Below are positions 50,955-62,950 of a stretch of 64,000 nt of DNA, piece by piece. The first letter of the stretch is position 1; each line of letters starts with the position of its first letter. The notes beneath the pieces are model-generated. The model was not told where the DNA came from. It saw only the letters and a program-made list of their open reading frames with translations, and ran no database searches. The position numbers were made by a program, and so were the translations under genes. This stretch comes from Dicyema japonicum (lineage: Eukaryota; Dicyemida; Rhombozoa; Dicyemidae): assembly GCA_011109175.1 (NCBI GenBank), contig RDEW01000004.1, forward strand, positions 1,078,030 through 1,142,029. The letters are read 5' to 3'.

Positions 50955-53475
50955 TTCAGAGCTGACTGCATTGGTCAGCACAGTGCATATGGATGTTTTG
51001 ATAGTAAATGAGACGAAGATCAAGAAGGGAAGTTCTTTTAAACTTAATGGATTTTCATCAATTGATATTCCGTGGAAGAAGGGTTCTATTTCTGGAACTG
51101 GAACTTCGATTTATTATAAATCTAATTTGAATACGAAGAGACCAAGAATTATTGAAGAAGATGTATGTGAACTAGTCAGTGTGCAAATACAAACAAATAT
51201 TGGATGGATAACAGTTGGAGGAATTTATTCTAAGAGCTTACGTGAGTACCCTTGGATCATTGAGAAATTTTTTAACGAAAACGTGAATTCGATTTTGGTT
51301 GGGGACATGAACGCAAAGCATGTTGATTATGGATGTGTTACAACAAATCAGGATGGAAAATGTCTTATAAAGTGGATGGAATCAGGAGAATTGAAAATTT
51401 TGACGTCAGCAGAAATAAATCACTATGCAACTTATAGTGGTGATAAACTTGGATTGTTCATAATGCCTCTGACGATGAGTGAAATGTGTGATCCTCCATA
51501 TATCGAAAATGACATAGGAAGTGACCACATCCCACAAACGATTGAATTAAAAACTGGTCCGGTTTACACACGACAGTTATTCATTGGATATGATGTCAGC
51601 AAAATTGATTGGAATCACTTCAATTTCTACATCAGGCTGAAAATTGGTAATGTTTGTGATTTGGGGATTTCGAAACCGGAAGATATCGACATTCTGGATA
51701 ACAAAATAAGATCTTTGTTGTTAAGTTATCTGGAAAATTATGGAAAAAGAAAAAATCTGTTGCCGCAGGAAAATATGATAATAGGAGTAGAAGAACGCTC
51801 TTTGCGTCAGGAGAAGAATAAGTTAGAAAATAAATTAAAGAGGTGTTGGGATATCTTCGACTCTCAAGAACTTAAAATGCAGATCAAGTTAGTGAAGAAG
51901 AAAATAATGGATGTTGTAAAGAAGAATGAAGAAAAAGTATGGAAAAGAGAATGTTCAAAGTTACGTCGACAGAACCCAAAATTTTGGAAACTATATGCAA
52001 GAATGAATTCTCCCAGTAATAAGAATGAAGAAATATCTCTCAAGTCAGATGATGGTCTCACTATTCCAAAAGAAGAAATTCCAAATGTTTTACGTCGACA
52101 ATTGTCCAAAATTCAAGAGATAGATCCGGCATCTTTTATTCCGATAGAAGTACAAGATACAAGAAGTAGTTATAAAGAAAAGTCGAAATTGAGTGGTCCC
52201 TTGTGTCATCCTATAACGCTGGAAGAAATAAATGCTGCAATTAAGGGTTGCAAAAATAAAGCACCAGGGTGGGATTTTATCCCAATGAGTATTTTCAAGA
52301 ACGCAGGCCCAATTTTGATTGAGTGCCTAAAAATATTATATAATTCTTCTTGGAGTTTTGGTCATGTTCCAGCTTATTGGAAACGAACAATTGTACGCAT
52401 GGTTGTGAAAAAAGGAAAGCCAAGGTCAAAAGCAGATAGTTATAGGCCAATTAGCCTAGTCTGCTCAATATCGAAAGTTATGGAAAAAATTGTTTTCAAT
52501 CGTCTATCAAGGCATGTTGAGGATAATAATTTTCTCTCTGATAATCAACTGGGATTTCGGCATAAAAAAGGGACTGGAGATTGCTTTAAAGAGCTAAGAT
52601 CTGCAATCGAAATTTCACGAAATAAAAAGGAATTTCTTACAATAGCATGTTTGGATATAACAAAAGCGTTTGACAGTGTTTGGCACTTTGGACTTGTTGA
52701 TACGTTGTCAAAAGCAGAAATTGGGAAAACTGCGTTATTATGGATAGAAAACTTTCTTTCAAAAAGAAAGTCATATATACGTGTTGGAAATTTAATTTCA
52801 AAGAAAATTGAATTGCGAAGAGGAGTTCCACAGGGTTCAATTCTCAGCCCGCTACTCTTCAATTGCGTAATGAGAGATTTGCCGAAAACAGAGAGCGTAA
52901 ATAGTCAAATGATTATTTATGCTGATGACATTCTTGTGCTTGATTCAAGCATGAATAAACAAATTTCATGGAAAAGGGTGGAATCCCATATTACTAAGAT
53001 TGGAAAGTGGTGCCAAAACAATGGGTTGACTCTATCGAGGGAAAAAACAACAGTCACTTGGATTGCAAGTAAAAGAAAAAATATTAATCAATGTGTGAAT
53101 ACTGGGGATATAAAAATCTCTGAAACATTGAAGTATCTCGGATTGTTGATAGACCGAAGAGGATCTTTCAAGGAACATATTAAAACACGAAGAAAGAAAG
53201 CTACAGGAATGTTGAAATCTTTAATTCGATTTCATTTGGAGCCTGAAACTTTTCTTTTTGTGTATTCGGCGTGTGTTGAACCATTCTTGATATATGGTTA
53301 TCAAGGATGGTTTAGAACAAAAGAAAGTGATGTCTTTGTCAAAAAATTGGAAAAGTCCAGAAGATTTGCGATTAAATTGGCATATGGACTGGACTTAAAA
53401 TCTAATATCGAAGAGGATTACGACCTGAAAGTCAGAAAGATAGAAAAATTATTACATCACTTATGGAAAATGTGA
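50902..53475 (+). CDS. Jockey-like ORF2: endonuclease + reverse transcriptase, intact
   Basis: About 857 codons in the -1 frame relative to ORF1, without interruption. The N-terminus read through the overlap gives ITLINARSLRKRASEL and IVNETKI, the first two motifs of apurinic-type endonucleases; the first ATG (50989) lies after the first of these, so a start there would cut the enzyme. Further nuclease motifs: VGDMNAKHVDYG and GSDHIPQ. RT: KNKAPGWDFIPMSIFKN, ADSYRPISLVCSISKVMEK, QLGFRHKKGTGDCF, CLDITKAFDSVW, RRGVPQGSILSPLLFNC, IIYADDILVLD (catalytic Asp pair present), LKYLGLLIDRRG. The C-terminal region ends KLEKSRRFAIKLAYGL and a short basic tail. All catalytic residues seen are intact, so the protein could be active. 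Confidence 0.85.
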   Translation, partial: SEVIRITLINARSLRKRASELTALVSTVHMDVLIVNETKIKKGSSFKLNGFSSIDIPWKKGSISGTGTSIYYKSNLNTKRPRIIEEDVCELVSVQIQTNIGWITVGGIYSKSLREYPWIIEKFFNENVNSILVGDMNAKHVDYGCVTTNQDGKCLIKWMESGELKILTSAEINHYATYSGDKLGLFIMPLTMSEMCDPPYIENDIGSDHIPQTIELKTGPVYTRQLFIGYDVSKIDWNHFNFYIRLKIGNVCDLGISKPEDIDILDNKIRSLLLSYLENYGKRKNLLPQENMIIGVEERSLRQEKNKLENKLKRCWDIFDSQELKMQIKLVKKKIMDVVKKNEEKVWKRECSKLRRQNPKFWKLYARMNSPSNKNEEISLKSDDGLTIPKEEIPNVLRRQLSKIQEIDPASFIPIEVQDTRSSYKEKSKLSGPLCHPITLEEINAAIKGCKNKAPGWDFIPMSIFKNAGPILIECLKILYNSSWSFGHVPAYWKRTIVRMVVKKGKPRSKADSYRPISLVCSISKVMEKIVFNRLSRHVEDNNFLSDNQLGFRHKKGTGDCFKELRSAIEISRNKKEFLTIACLDITKAFDSVWHFGLVDTLSKAEIGKTALLWIENFLSKRKSYIRVGNLISKKIELRRGVPQGSILSPLLFNCVMRDLPKTESVNSQMIIYADDILVLDSSMNKQISWKRVESHITKIGKWCQNNGLTLSREKTTVTWIASKRKNINQCVNTGDIKISETLKYLGLLIDRRGSFKEHIKTRRKKATGMLKSLIRFHLEPETFLFVYSACVEPFLIYGYQGWFRTKESDVFVKKLEKSRRFAIKLAYGLDLKSNIEEDYDLKVRKIEKLLHHLWKM

Positions 53476-53814
53476 TGTAATTTTTGGGGTCCAAACGAAG
53501 TAGAGACATGTGGTGTCTCATAAAATGACCCTACACGATGAATACAAACCCACTTAATTAGTTTTGGTTCAGGTTTTGGTTTCTTTACAGTAATTAGTTT
53601 TGGGGTTTGTTAGAAAATAAAATTTATTAATATAAAATTTAAATAAATAATAAATACCCGGGATTTATAATGTTTGGTTGTGCTCCTAGATTTAAAGATT
53701 CAGTAAGATAATTGATAATATGTCAATTCTAGACTAGATTAAACAATTCATCAATCAAAAAGGTAAATTAACTAATATAATCTATAGAAGTCAAAAAAGG
53801 ACATTACTGTTAAG

Positions 53815-54371
53815 ATGGCTGAAGAGATACAATCCCTTGAGGAAAAGAAGATTAAGATTCGTGAAAAAATAAAGTCACTGACAAGTCTGATCGAAATTTT
53901 AATATTTTAGATTGTGATTATTTATTCAATATTAAGAAAGAAGTTGAGATTTTAGATGACAAAATCCAAAAACTTGTCATCACTGTAAATGAACCTCTTT
54001 TTCGATCTAGGGGGTCTGATGACGTCATGTCAAGAATTGCTGAGAAAAAAGATCGTGAAGAGCATAATTTAGTTGAATATTCATTTATTTTTAGGTTCTG
54101 ATCAAAAATCTCAAAAACCACTGCGAATCACTAAAAGAAAGTTATCATGAAATTCAAAATATTTTGGCGGTAAATAGCGATCAAGCATCGAATCGATGTG
54201 GTTTCCAACAAGTGCACAATAGGAATAGAGAATTAAAGAAAGTTTTTTTTCTGTCTAACATTCAAGGAACTTTTTGAAGCCAATAACAAGGAGACGTCTT
54301 TATTAAAGCAAGAGGTATTACTTCACAAGAAGATTTGCAGTCGCAAGAAAATCTTACATCCTAAAAATTAG
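53815..54371 (+). CDS. Coiled-coil protein, four exons, 160 aa
   Basis: Exons 53815-53884, 53911-54071, 54095-54241 and 54267-54371; GT-AG introns of 26, 23 and 25 bp; total 483 nt from ATG to TAG. Each intron removes a stop or frame break. The product is rich in Glu/Lys/Leu with heptad-like spacing (MAEEIQSLEEKKIKIREKIK, VLIKNLKNHCESLKESY, LFEANNKETSLLKQEVLLHK) and ends in a basic tail (KKICSRKKILHPKN). No other domain is seen. A subunit of a cytoskeletal or kinetochore complex would fit, but nothing in the sequence decides this. It begins ~165 bp after the end of the Jockey-like element. Confidence 0.65.
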
Positions 54372-54659
54372 ATTTTGACTCCAAGTTGTTTATTAAATTG
54401 TTGCGAGCTTTTGATTCACCAAACTAAATTACTCTAAATTCCTTAACTTTTCTACTACAACTAATAGCCAAGTGTTTGGAAGGCTTCTATTTTACGAAAT
54501 ATCTTCAGTCCTTTAAGATCGTGCCTTACTCGTATCGTTAAAGGACGATGGTAAGCATCGGAAGCACTAAGTTTTGAATTAGAATCTTGTCTGACGCAAA
54601 ATTACTTTGAGACGTTAGTTCAGTCTGTTCAATAATTATGATCTTGTGAAAGAAAGAAG

Positions 54660-56765
54660 ATGCAGAAAACTGGTAAAAATGAAATCTGCTATAAATGCAA
54701 GATAAGGAGCAAAAGAAAACAGATTATCCACGGCTTGTTCGTGTGGTTTCCAAATGTCTTGTGTCTGAATACCTAAAAGAGACCTGGCTGTTATTTCCGA
54801 TTGGCATTGTCAGTCATGCCTCCTGTCAGATATTACGATATCCTCGGATCTACACTACCTTTCAGAACATGTTCCACTAGATCATCAGGAAAGTAATTGA
54901 ATTGGTCTCAAACCTGCCACACACACGAATACTCCTGATATCCAATGTTGCCCGTGTATCTGTCGCGGACTGCCTATTTGATTGTATTGAAAGGGCAGTC
55001 TCTTGGGAAAACTCTGATGATTTGGTACAATTATTTTGCTTTCCTCCATTCACACTATGCATACTCAATGGGAGGAGAAAAGAAGAGAAATCACTCACGT
55101 CCACACTAAAAGAAAGTATCCACAAATTATCCTCTGGGAAATTATTGATTGATTCCGAAAAGCAGACGCACAGATTCCAAAACTGAGAAGTAAAAACTGA
55201 TTGTCTTGGACACACAAATATTACCAATTACAATACGTCGAAAGCTTTCTGAAGGTGGAAGACAACTTAATCTACTTGTTTCTGAAGAGGACGTAAAAGA
55301 TTCTTTCTTTCGTCCGAGTAGCAGTGGATGACTAGATGGGCTCCCCTCCGGGCACCTCAAAGACCACATTGCTCATAACAGGGGTAACTCTGGGGTCCGG
55401 CTCGTGTTGGCTATCACCAAACTAATGAACAGGGTGCTTTTAGGGACACTACCAGAAACAATTAGACACGTAATGTACTCCCCAAAGTTAATCGCATTCG
55501 ATAAAAGAAGAGGGATAATACGCCCATTGCAGTTGGCTTGGTTTTTCGTCGGTTGGCATCAAGCTCGTATGCAGAGCAATCATACCTGTGCTTTTAGCAT
55601 AGCTACAACCAACTCAAATAGGGGTAGGCATTCCCGGGGACTTTGAAGCAGCAGTTCATGTTTTTCGTACATTTACTGAAAAGAACGGTAATATTCCTCA
55701 TGTAATCGTCAAATTGATATCAAAAACGCTTTCAACATGAAACGGCGTGATACAATTCTGGAGGATTGATTTACATTCTACCCATCAGTGTACAATTATG
55801 TTCATAGCTCATATGGAAAACCTTCCAGTCTAGACCACGGTCAGTACTTTATTCCATCGACTTCTGGAGTCCAAAAAAGAGACCCACTGGGCACTGCCTT
55901 GTTCAGTCTGGGAATTGTCCGTATCACGGGATATTGTTCTACCCCACTAAAAGTATTGTATTTGGATAATTGCACTACGGGCGGTCATCCGAAGGATGTG
56001 CTGGATTGTTTGAAAAGTCTGATAGTTAAAATGGAATCCCTTCGTAACTCTGAAAACTTCGAAAATGAAGATACCAATTTTGGAAATGCAACAACTCGAT
56101 ACTATTGATTATCTCTTCCGGACCACTATAAAACGTTTCACAAATGTTAAATTGATGACCGATAGTGGAACCAAGCAACCTTACCCGCTAGCTTTGTCGA
56201 CTGGGAATCCCTTCACCAAAGAATTCAACACGCCATGCATATCTGTTCTTCTGGTGCTCCAATCGGCTCTTGATCAAGATGATTCTCCAATTTCAAACAG
56301 AATCGTCGGAGCTCAAAGATATGGAGCATTTGAGAGTGAAGATGCATGAGCAGACAGACAGGACTGTCTGCGAAGATAAATATGAGAGGCTTCTGAACCA
56401 ATCAACCAACACCGACGTGCTTGTCTGGTCGCTGGAAAATGCAAATGGAATGCGCTTGGATCAATGCCCTCCCGGTTGGTAGCATCGGGACCCACCTTGA
56501 CGACGATACTTTCCGCATCGGTATCTCCATCAGAGTTGAACTGAGGATTTGCTAGACTCATAAGTCCCGATGTGGTGGTACCTTCGAATGTTATGAACAT
56601 CATGACCTTTCTTGTCGAAGAAGTGCAAAACGATTTCCAAAGGCAATCAACGGAATTGTTGATCGAGCTTAAATCGAAGCCAGTACTCGTCACTGGGAAA
56701 CAAGATAGTCTCCAGGTTGAATGAAGAAATTGATCCTTCTGAATACCTATCAGGCATGTAAACGG
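54660..56765 (+). mobile_element. PHD-RT-REL LINE relic, long copy of the second subfamily
   Basis: Plus strand. Decayed PHD start near 54680-54830 (ICYKCK, SDWHCQSCLL), then VARVSVADCLFDCIERAVSW and DDLVQLFCFPPF (54925-55050), matching the region after the PHD in the copy at 16061. RT pieces: SSSG-LDGLPSGHLKDHI near 55330, LMNRVLLGTLPETIRHVMYS (55425-55480), SYGKPSSL, STSGVQKRDPLGTALFSLGI (55860-55915), and a VLYLDNCTTGGHPKD box (55950-56000) where Y-L-D-D has become Y-L-D-N. The 3' part to ~56765 is broken. Confidence 0.65.
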
Positions 56766-57108
56766 TCACTATAGGAATCTCTAATAGGAAGATAAGTTGT
56801 TATTTTCATTGTGTTGTGTGAGACATAAGCACATCCATATGACACATCCAGGAGCTGGTCATAGCATTACTGCAACGAATTACCTCTTTGAATTGCAATG
56901 AAGCTATGCTGGCATCATTTTCGGAAGTCATTGGAGCAAATTGACATTCTGGAGGAGGTATGAATACTTCTAGGTTTGGGAAGCTGAATCGGTAAGTTAT
57001 TCCGATTTAAAACGGATAAAACCACTAATGCATGAAATGTCTGGATTAATACTGATCTTCAAGTAATTACTTTTTAAGTTAAATGGCCATTTACTGAAAT
57101 ATTAAAGA
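56766..57108. other. AT-rich, no gene recognised
   Basis: Only short frames; no repeat match found. Confidence 0.3.
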
Positions 57109-57438
57109 TTAATTTTCCTCACAATCATATCCACATGTTTCTGGTTGATAGGACTTCAAAAATACTAAATCTCTAACGAAATTTTGCGTATATTTAGTGC
57201 GGTTAATATTTTCCTTTGCTAGCTCCTCAAGATGAGTAGTAAATGGTCACATACTCTGCAATGAGAACAATTTTTGAATTAAGCTCGTCTCTACGTAATA
57301 AATAAAATTTCAATGTCTTCAAATTGTTCCGTAAATAAGATTGTCCTCACATCAACGAATTTTAAAACTTGGAGTCAATCAAATGAGGTTAACTAAATTA
57401 AATATTTTCATTTAACGGAAAGTCGATTTCTCATTCAT
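57109..57438 (-). CDS. Possible short-intron gene of unknown function
   Basis: Minus strand. Two exons join well through a 25-bp GT-AG intron at about 57227-57251: upstream NNLKTLKFYLLRRDELNSK and IVLIAEY, downstream ELAKENINRTKYTQNFVRDL, then VFLKSYQPETCGYDCEEN and TAA at 57109. A start at 57438 (MNEKSTF) would need a longer, ~70-bp first intron. A competing frame is also open for ~30 codons upstream, so the structure is uncertain. The predicted product is largely helical and has no known domain. Confidence 0.35.
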
Positions 57439-58139
57439 GTCCCTTATTTGGATGGTACAATTTATTTTGATAATGTTGCAGAGAAATTAATTTGATTTCC
57501 TAAGACCACTAGGAATGGCCAGAAATTAAGTTATTTAGATTCCAAGAATCGCACATTCTCTTCTCGTTGTCTATTTACTACAATTTTTAAGTTATTCGCG
57601 AATGGTGAAAATGACCCGTATTCCCACGTCGGCATGTCATGTGACTCATGAGGTGTGACATACGAAAGAAATTCCAGTTACCAAAATTATTTAAGAATAA
57701 CCATAAAAGTGAATAGTACTTTATGATGTCACCATGGCTTTCATTAGATTAGATGAGCATAAGATTAGATGAGTATGAGTAATATGGTGCATACATGTTT
57801 TTAATGTGGGGAACTATTTTTTTATTGCCCCAAGATCACTGGGTTGAAAGAGAAAAAGAATATCCTTTCAAACTGATTGATCAAAAAGAAGGATGATATT
57901 GGCGAGGAAGACTATCATTAGTGTCTCTAGTTATCCTAGGTTAGTTATTTCAAATAGTAACGACTCAAAAAATGAAATTTTATAGGTCATCCAACCTTCC
58001 AAACAGCTCACTTTACAAAACCCTCCAAAATATGAGTCGTTCTATCCAAAATAAGATGATATTTATAGATGGCCGTCTTTTGAAAATAACTAATCGAGGA
58101 TGACTTGACAAAATTACACGCTAATGTATTTTGTCTACT
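57439..58139. other. No gene recognised
   Basis: AT-rich; contains a short direct repeat AGATTAGATGAG(C/T)AT near 57750-57775. Confidence 0.35.
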
Positions 58140-58725
58140 CCTAACAAATCGGATATATGTTGATCCAAAAAGCATCGAGACATGGAAAACCGATAATTTT
58201 GTTATTTTTGAGAGTGGTCCCCAAATGTAGTTTTCTAACTGTTTTGCGAAGTGAATTGCCTTGCCCAGAAAACCCACGTACAGAAATCTTGTTATACGCT
58301 GATGATGTCTCTTTAAATCCTTTGGTATCTGAGAAACGGTTGAAGACGTACATAGATCAGATCGAAGAGTGTTGTAATGAAAACTTTCTTTCAGTGGGAC
58401 GTGAGAAATCTGGTCTGGTGAGGATTACTGGAAGCAAGAGGCTGGCTATGGCTAACCTAAAGAAGTCATTACACGACTTACCTCGGAAAAAGACTATGAA
58501 ATACCTTGGCATCCTAATTGACGAGGGAAGTGATTTTATGAAACATGCTAAAATACGAAAGTAAAAAAGCTACAAACGCTCTGTTCTGCGTTAAAAAATT
58601 AAAGCTAGAGACGGAGACCTTTGTTCATGTCTTAACTCCGCAATATTTCCTCCAATGTTTTACGGCTTAAATGGATGGTACGACTCAAAAAAAGACTATT
58701 TTCAAGAAATTTGTAAAGACCTGTA
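58140..58725 (+). mobile_element. Jockey-like RT relic
   Basis: Plus strand: ILLYADDVSLNPL (58290-58325) with the YADD box kept, then EECCNENFLSVGREKSGLV, KTMKYLGILIDEGSDFMKHA to 58560. After a stop come SAIFPPMFYGLNGWYDSKK pieces. Compare CQNNGLTLSREKT and LKYLGLLIDRRGSF in the intact element. Only this stretch of RT is left. Confidence 0.7.
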
Positions 58726-59859
58726 ATTTTTCTCTATAGCTTCCTTACGGATAAATCCTCGTATGCCAATTCTCATATTGTTGGAAGGAAAAATGTGCAA
58801 GGTTGGCGGAACTATCAAAAATCATATTCGAGGTTTCAAAAACCGCATTAAAGTATTTGAGACTTGTGTTTCTTAGGTGACTCGGGAAGAATGTATGGGT
58901 AAAAGTCGGTTGGAAAGCCCTACCGTTTCATATTACTTCACCCATAACTTAATTTGCAGTGTTTACTTTATAATAACTCACTTATCAGTCGAGAGACGAC
59001 ACTTGGGACACACAGAGAGGATCGAGAGTAATCTTTCCCCAACTCATTCACAACATCCATTCATGAAAAAAGAAATCTTTCACAATAAACCCAACAAAAA
59101 ACCGAATGACTTGATTACTCTGACAGACATCCACTCAACTAGGGAAGGTCATCCAGTTATTCCAGTAGATTAAAGTGCACCCTTTGGAGTCTTCTGAAAA
59201 ATCCAGCATTCTTCTTAGGGATTCTATCGTTTTGGAAGGGGATAATACATATCTATGAGCTTGTATTTATAAACCAAATAAATATAGGAAAATTATTGAG
59301 ACACGCTAGAAAAACTAGGATCTCTGATAGGAAACAAGGAAGACGTCTAAACTAAGGATGTTTAAAAACCTAAGACTTTCATGTTAAACCCAGGGCGGAG
59401 TCGTTATGACTCCTTCGTGGAGTCCATATTATTATATAACGTTAGGACATTCGGGAACACAAAAGTTAAAGCAGAAAGGATAGATTTCTTTCATTTGAGT
59501 CATATGTGAAAAGTTACTGGAATGAGCTGGACTACCACAATCTCAAATAATTTAATCTATAAAATGTGCAGATGCAATAACTCTGAAAGCATGGAATCAT
59601 GCTGGACATATTTTGAAAAAAGACACAAAGCCCTCAGCCTATTAAGCCATGAAAAGCTTTTTACAAGAAATCAGCTCTCCTTAGAAAGCAAAGAATAATC
59701 TCACCAGTCGTCCCAAATAATTATCTAAAACCAATAAAAGGGAGTCGAAATCAATGAAATATCTAACAATAAAGAAACGCAGAAGAGAATAACATTTAAA
59801 ATTGTGTTTGACTGCACATTGGATGTTATAAGTTCAATGGTTCACGTGAAAATATTTAT
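58726..59859. other. No confident gene
   Basis: A 98-codon plus-strand frame at 58877-59173 has no known domain. The remainder is AT-rich with scattered stops. Both are probably decayed mobile DNA. Confidence 0.35.
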
Positions 59860-60545
59860 TATTTTATTTAAGAAAGTTTCCTCCCAAGGGAAATTTTCAG
59901 AGATCAGTACTCTCCCTTCATTTTTCAATCCTCACTTCAATGAAATGTCCAAACTTAAGCAACTTTTTCATATCTTACGGTGATGATCTCATCATTGCAT
60001 CCAAAAAAAACTCAGATTTGAAAACTATATCAAGAAATATACTCCCATTGACCGTTAAACTGAAAGGCAGAGATTCTGTCATTTTGTGATCATCACTAAT
60101 TGCGTAGCTTATAATATTCCAGTAATCAGCTGATCCTAATTAACCAACCTTTCTCAAAACCATTAAAAGCAGACACATTCATAGGATTCTTACTGACCTC
60201 CTAAGAACACTTTATAAAATTTCCTCTCCGTCAAAAGTCTAACCTGACTAAAGAATTCACGACATTGTGTTCACTTATCACATAGACTCCTTGGAAATGA
60301 GAAAACGCTCGAGCACAGCCTTCGTGAGATCACCAGTTCGGAATAATTGGTTCCAATAATAATCAGAAAAAGAATACATAACTAGACATCATGGAAGTGA
60401 AGGATATCTTGCAGGGACCTTAGTTTTGGTCATGATTCCTATATGTTATTGAAGCCTTGGATAAAGATAATCTGATTTGAAGCCCCACGTTTAAGATTAT
60501 ATAGTAATATTTTCTGGTTTTCATTTGTAAAATCAATATTTATTA
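59860..60545 (+). mobile_element. RT relic with YGDD box and a shared 3' tail
   Basis: Near 59975-60030 the plus strand reads SYGDDLIIASKKNSDLKTIS, an RT catalytic box with Gly in place of the usual Ala. A LPQG...LSP-like region lies before it and a KADTFIGFLLTS segment after it, across stops. The end, 60450-60545 (GATAATCTGATTTGAAGCC, ATTTTCTGGTTTTCATT), is repeated at 63735-63830. The element class is not clear. Confidence 0.45.
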
Positions 60546-60559
60546 ATTTTATATGGGAG

Positions 60560-61065
60560 AGAAAAGAGGGTAAATGGTCATATAGAGGCTCCACTGACTG
60601 TGTGGTTATTCCCTCTCATGATGGCAGCGAGATTCGTCAAATAACCAGCAGCGCTCACGAGGGTTTCTGATCGTGAAGCGATCCGATTCATTAGACGACT
60701 CAAGAATTCCAGCGTAGCAGGCGAAAGGGAATTAGACATCTCAACGGCGAGTGGAACAAACATCAGCCGCAGAGCAGGTTCCAGAGGCACTCTGGAGTAG
60801 GTTGCAAGGGGCAAACGTGTTAGTGTAGGTGACGTCCAAGACACGAGGTTTCCCGGCTTCAAGAGGGAAGATTGTCATCCCATCTTGTCACTTCCCGTCC
60901 TACCTGCAAAGACCAACTGGTTCGAACATGGAAAAGTGTCCGGCGGCGTCCGAAGCTCGCCTAACGACTTCGTTTAAGGTCACGTGTCTGGGAAATCTTT
61001 CTGCACTCTTCCTGCAGGAGAGAGGGTGTAGGCCAAAACAGTCTATCTTGTCTTTACAGATGTGT
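60560..61065 (-). mobile_element. REL LINE endonuclease fragment
   Basis: Minus strand: CFGLHPLSCRKSAER-type start near 61040, RLTTSF/ALNEVVRRASDAAG region (60990-60920), a PDGMTIFPLEAGKPRVLDVTYT-like stretch near 60830-60890 split over frames, then MFVPLAVEMSNSLSPATLEF and LTNLAAIMRGNN at 60770-60590. Same domain as 16654-16061. Confidence 0.65.
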
Positions 61066-61106
61066 AAAATTAATCGTTTTTAAAAATAAAAATTAAATTT
61101 TAAGGA

Positions 61107-62950
61107 TTATATTAAAATTCTCATGTTATTAATTCGGTAATACCATTCATAAAATATTATATACTTTTTATCTTTGACACGAAGGGCTGTTAACTTTCTA
61201 ACTGTGAATATGGTTATTCCAGCTAAAGCAAGTAAAACGGCTAAAACAGTGGCTACTATATAAAATATTCTATAATTAAATAGAAAATTCACTTTTTATT
61301 GTCATCTAAATTTTACAATAAAATCTACCTTTCTGTATTTCTGGAGTTGTGCCATTTTTGAGTATTGTAGTGAAACGTGATAAAATAGTAGTAGTGGTTG
61401 TTGAAGGAGTTGTAGTGGAAGGAATTGTAATAGTTGTAGCTTGAGAAATAGTATTAATGATTGTTGATTGAGTTGTTGTTGTAGTAGAAGGAATAGAAGT
61501 AGTAGTAGAAGTTATTGTAGTGGAAGGAATACTATTTGTTGTATTAGGAAGAATAGTAGTAATTGTTGAAGGAACTGTAGTAGTTGTTGTAGTAGTTGTA
61601 GAACAGGTTGTTTTAGTTGAAGGAATATTAGTTGTCGTAGTAAAAGAGATAGTAGAATTTGTTGTTTGTGGAGTTGTCGAGGTATTTGTCTTTTTAATGG
61701 GAGGAATAGTTGAATTTGTCGTCGATGGAGTTGTAGTATAAAACGTAGTTGTTTTAGTAGTGGGAATAGTACTAGTAACTATTGATGTCGTATTAAATGT
61801 TGTAGTAGTAGGATGAATAGTGGTAGTGGTCGTTGAAAGAGTTGTTGTAGTGGATATAGTGGATGGAGTAGTGGTTGTTGTTGGTGGAATAGTGGTTTTT
61901 ATTGAAGGGGTAGTAGATATTGTGGATGTATTAGTGATTTTTGTTGAAGGCATAGTAGATGTGTATTGAATAATAGCTGTTGTAGTGGGAAGAATATTAG
62001 TAGTTGATGAAAAGGTTGTACTAATTGGTTTAGTAGGAATAATAATAGTAGTAATTGTTGAAGGGGTTGTACTTGTAGTAAGAGGAATAGTAGTAGTAAT
62101 TGTAGAAGAGGCTCTATGGATGGTAGTACTGGTTGTTGATGGAGTTGTAGTATTTGTATAAGTAGGAATAGTAGAACTGGTTATTAAAGTAGTTGTCGTA
62201 GTATTTATCGTTGTAGTGGGAGGAACAGTAGAATTTGTTATTAAAGGAGTTGTCGTAGTATTTATTGTTGTAGTGGGAGGTACAGTAGAATTTGTTATTA
62301 AAGGAGTTGTCGTAGTGTTTATTGTTGTAGTGGGAGGTACAGTAGAATTTGTTATTAAAGGAGTTGTCGTAGTATTTATTGTTGTAGTGGGAGGAATAGT
62401 AGAATTTGTTATTAAAGGAGTTGTCGTAGTATTTATCGTTGTAGTGGGAGGAACAGTAGAATTTGTTATTAAAGGAGTTGTCGTAGTATTTATAGTTGTA
62501 GTGGGAGGAACAGTAGAATTTGTTATTAAAGGAGTTGTCGTAGTATTTATCGTTGTAGTGGGAGGAACAGTAGAATTTGTTATTAAAGGAGTTGTCGTAG
62601 TGTTTATAGTTGTAGTGGAGGAAGTAGAATTAGTTGTGTAGTTATGTAGAGGAATAGAGGTTATTAAGTTGTCGTAGTGTTTAGTTGTAGTGGAAGGAAT
62701 AGAAGTATTGTAGAGATGGGGTAGTAGTGGTTGTGTAGAAGTAGTAGTCGCAGTTGTTTTAGGTGTAGTAGTGGTTGTTGTAGTAGTCTTAGTAGTAGTC
62801 ATTGTGGTCGTAGTTGTAGTATAATCGCTCTTACAATGATAGAAACAGTTAGTCATAACACAATTCGAACCTCCTTCAATTTCAATGGCCATCATTAATA
62901 TAACCTAAATTTAGAATTTTGAAACTTACTCCAATATTTATCGCAAACAT
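61107..62950 (-). CDS. Mucin-like one-pass membrane protein 3, 590 aa
   Basis: Minus-strand exons 62950-62930, 62904-61329, 61305-61293 and 61269-61107; GT-AG introns of 25, 23 and 23 bp; 591 codons including TAA. Signal segment MFAINIGVILMMAI across intron 1, Cys box CVMTNCFYHCKSDY, then ~500 residues almost only Thr, Ser, Pro, Ile and Asn, including eight copies of a 19-residue repeat (62165-62620). After the two short introns comes the membrane helix (FYIVATVLAVLLALAGITIF), then TVRKLTALRVKDKK and a 20-residue aromatic/basic tail. N-x-S/T sites occur in every repeat, so both N- and O-glycans are expected. The third exon is only 13 nt. Longest of the four paralogs in this window. Confidence 0.8.
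62165..62620 (-). repeat. 57-bp minisatellite, eight units, coding
   Basis: Eight nearly identical 57-bp units in the mucin-like gene encode PPTTTINTTTTPLITNST(V/I) with few changes. The first and last units differ most, as expected for an array homogenised from the middle. Confidence 0.85.

Larger units (their letters stand above)
50184..53629 (+). mobile_element. Jockey-like LINE, recent insertion, ORF1 5'-truncated, ORF2 intact
   Basis: 3,446 bp between two identical 18-bp direct repeats (50166-50183, 53631-53648). Contents: the C-terminal half of ORF1 with zinc knuckles, a frameshift signal, ORF2 with endonuclease and RT and no stop, and a 3' untranslated end with CACTTAATTAG, TTTCTTTACAG, TTTTGGGGTTTG and an AAAATAAAATTTATTAA tail. 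The first codons lie inside a domain that normally has more protein in front of it, and an in-frame stop precedes it, so the copy is truncated at its 5' end as LINEs often are. The exact direct repeats and open ORF2 indicate low age. Confidence 0.85.

Noticed and set aside
61306..62895. CRISPR-like array because of the regular 57-bp repeats
   Set aside because: Units are contiguous without spacers, in frame and coding; the DNA is eukaryotic.
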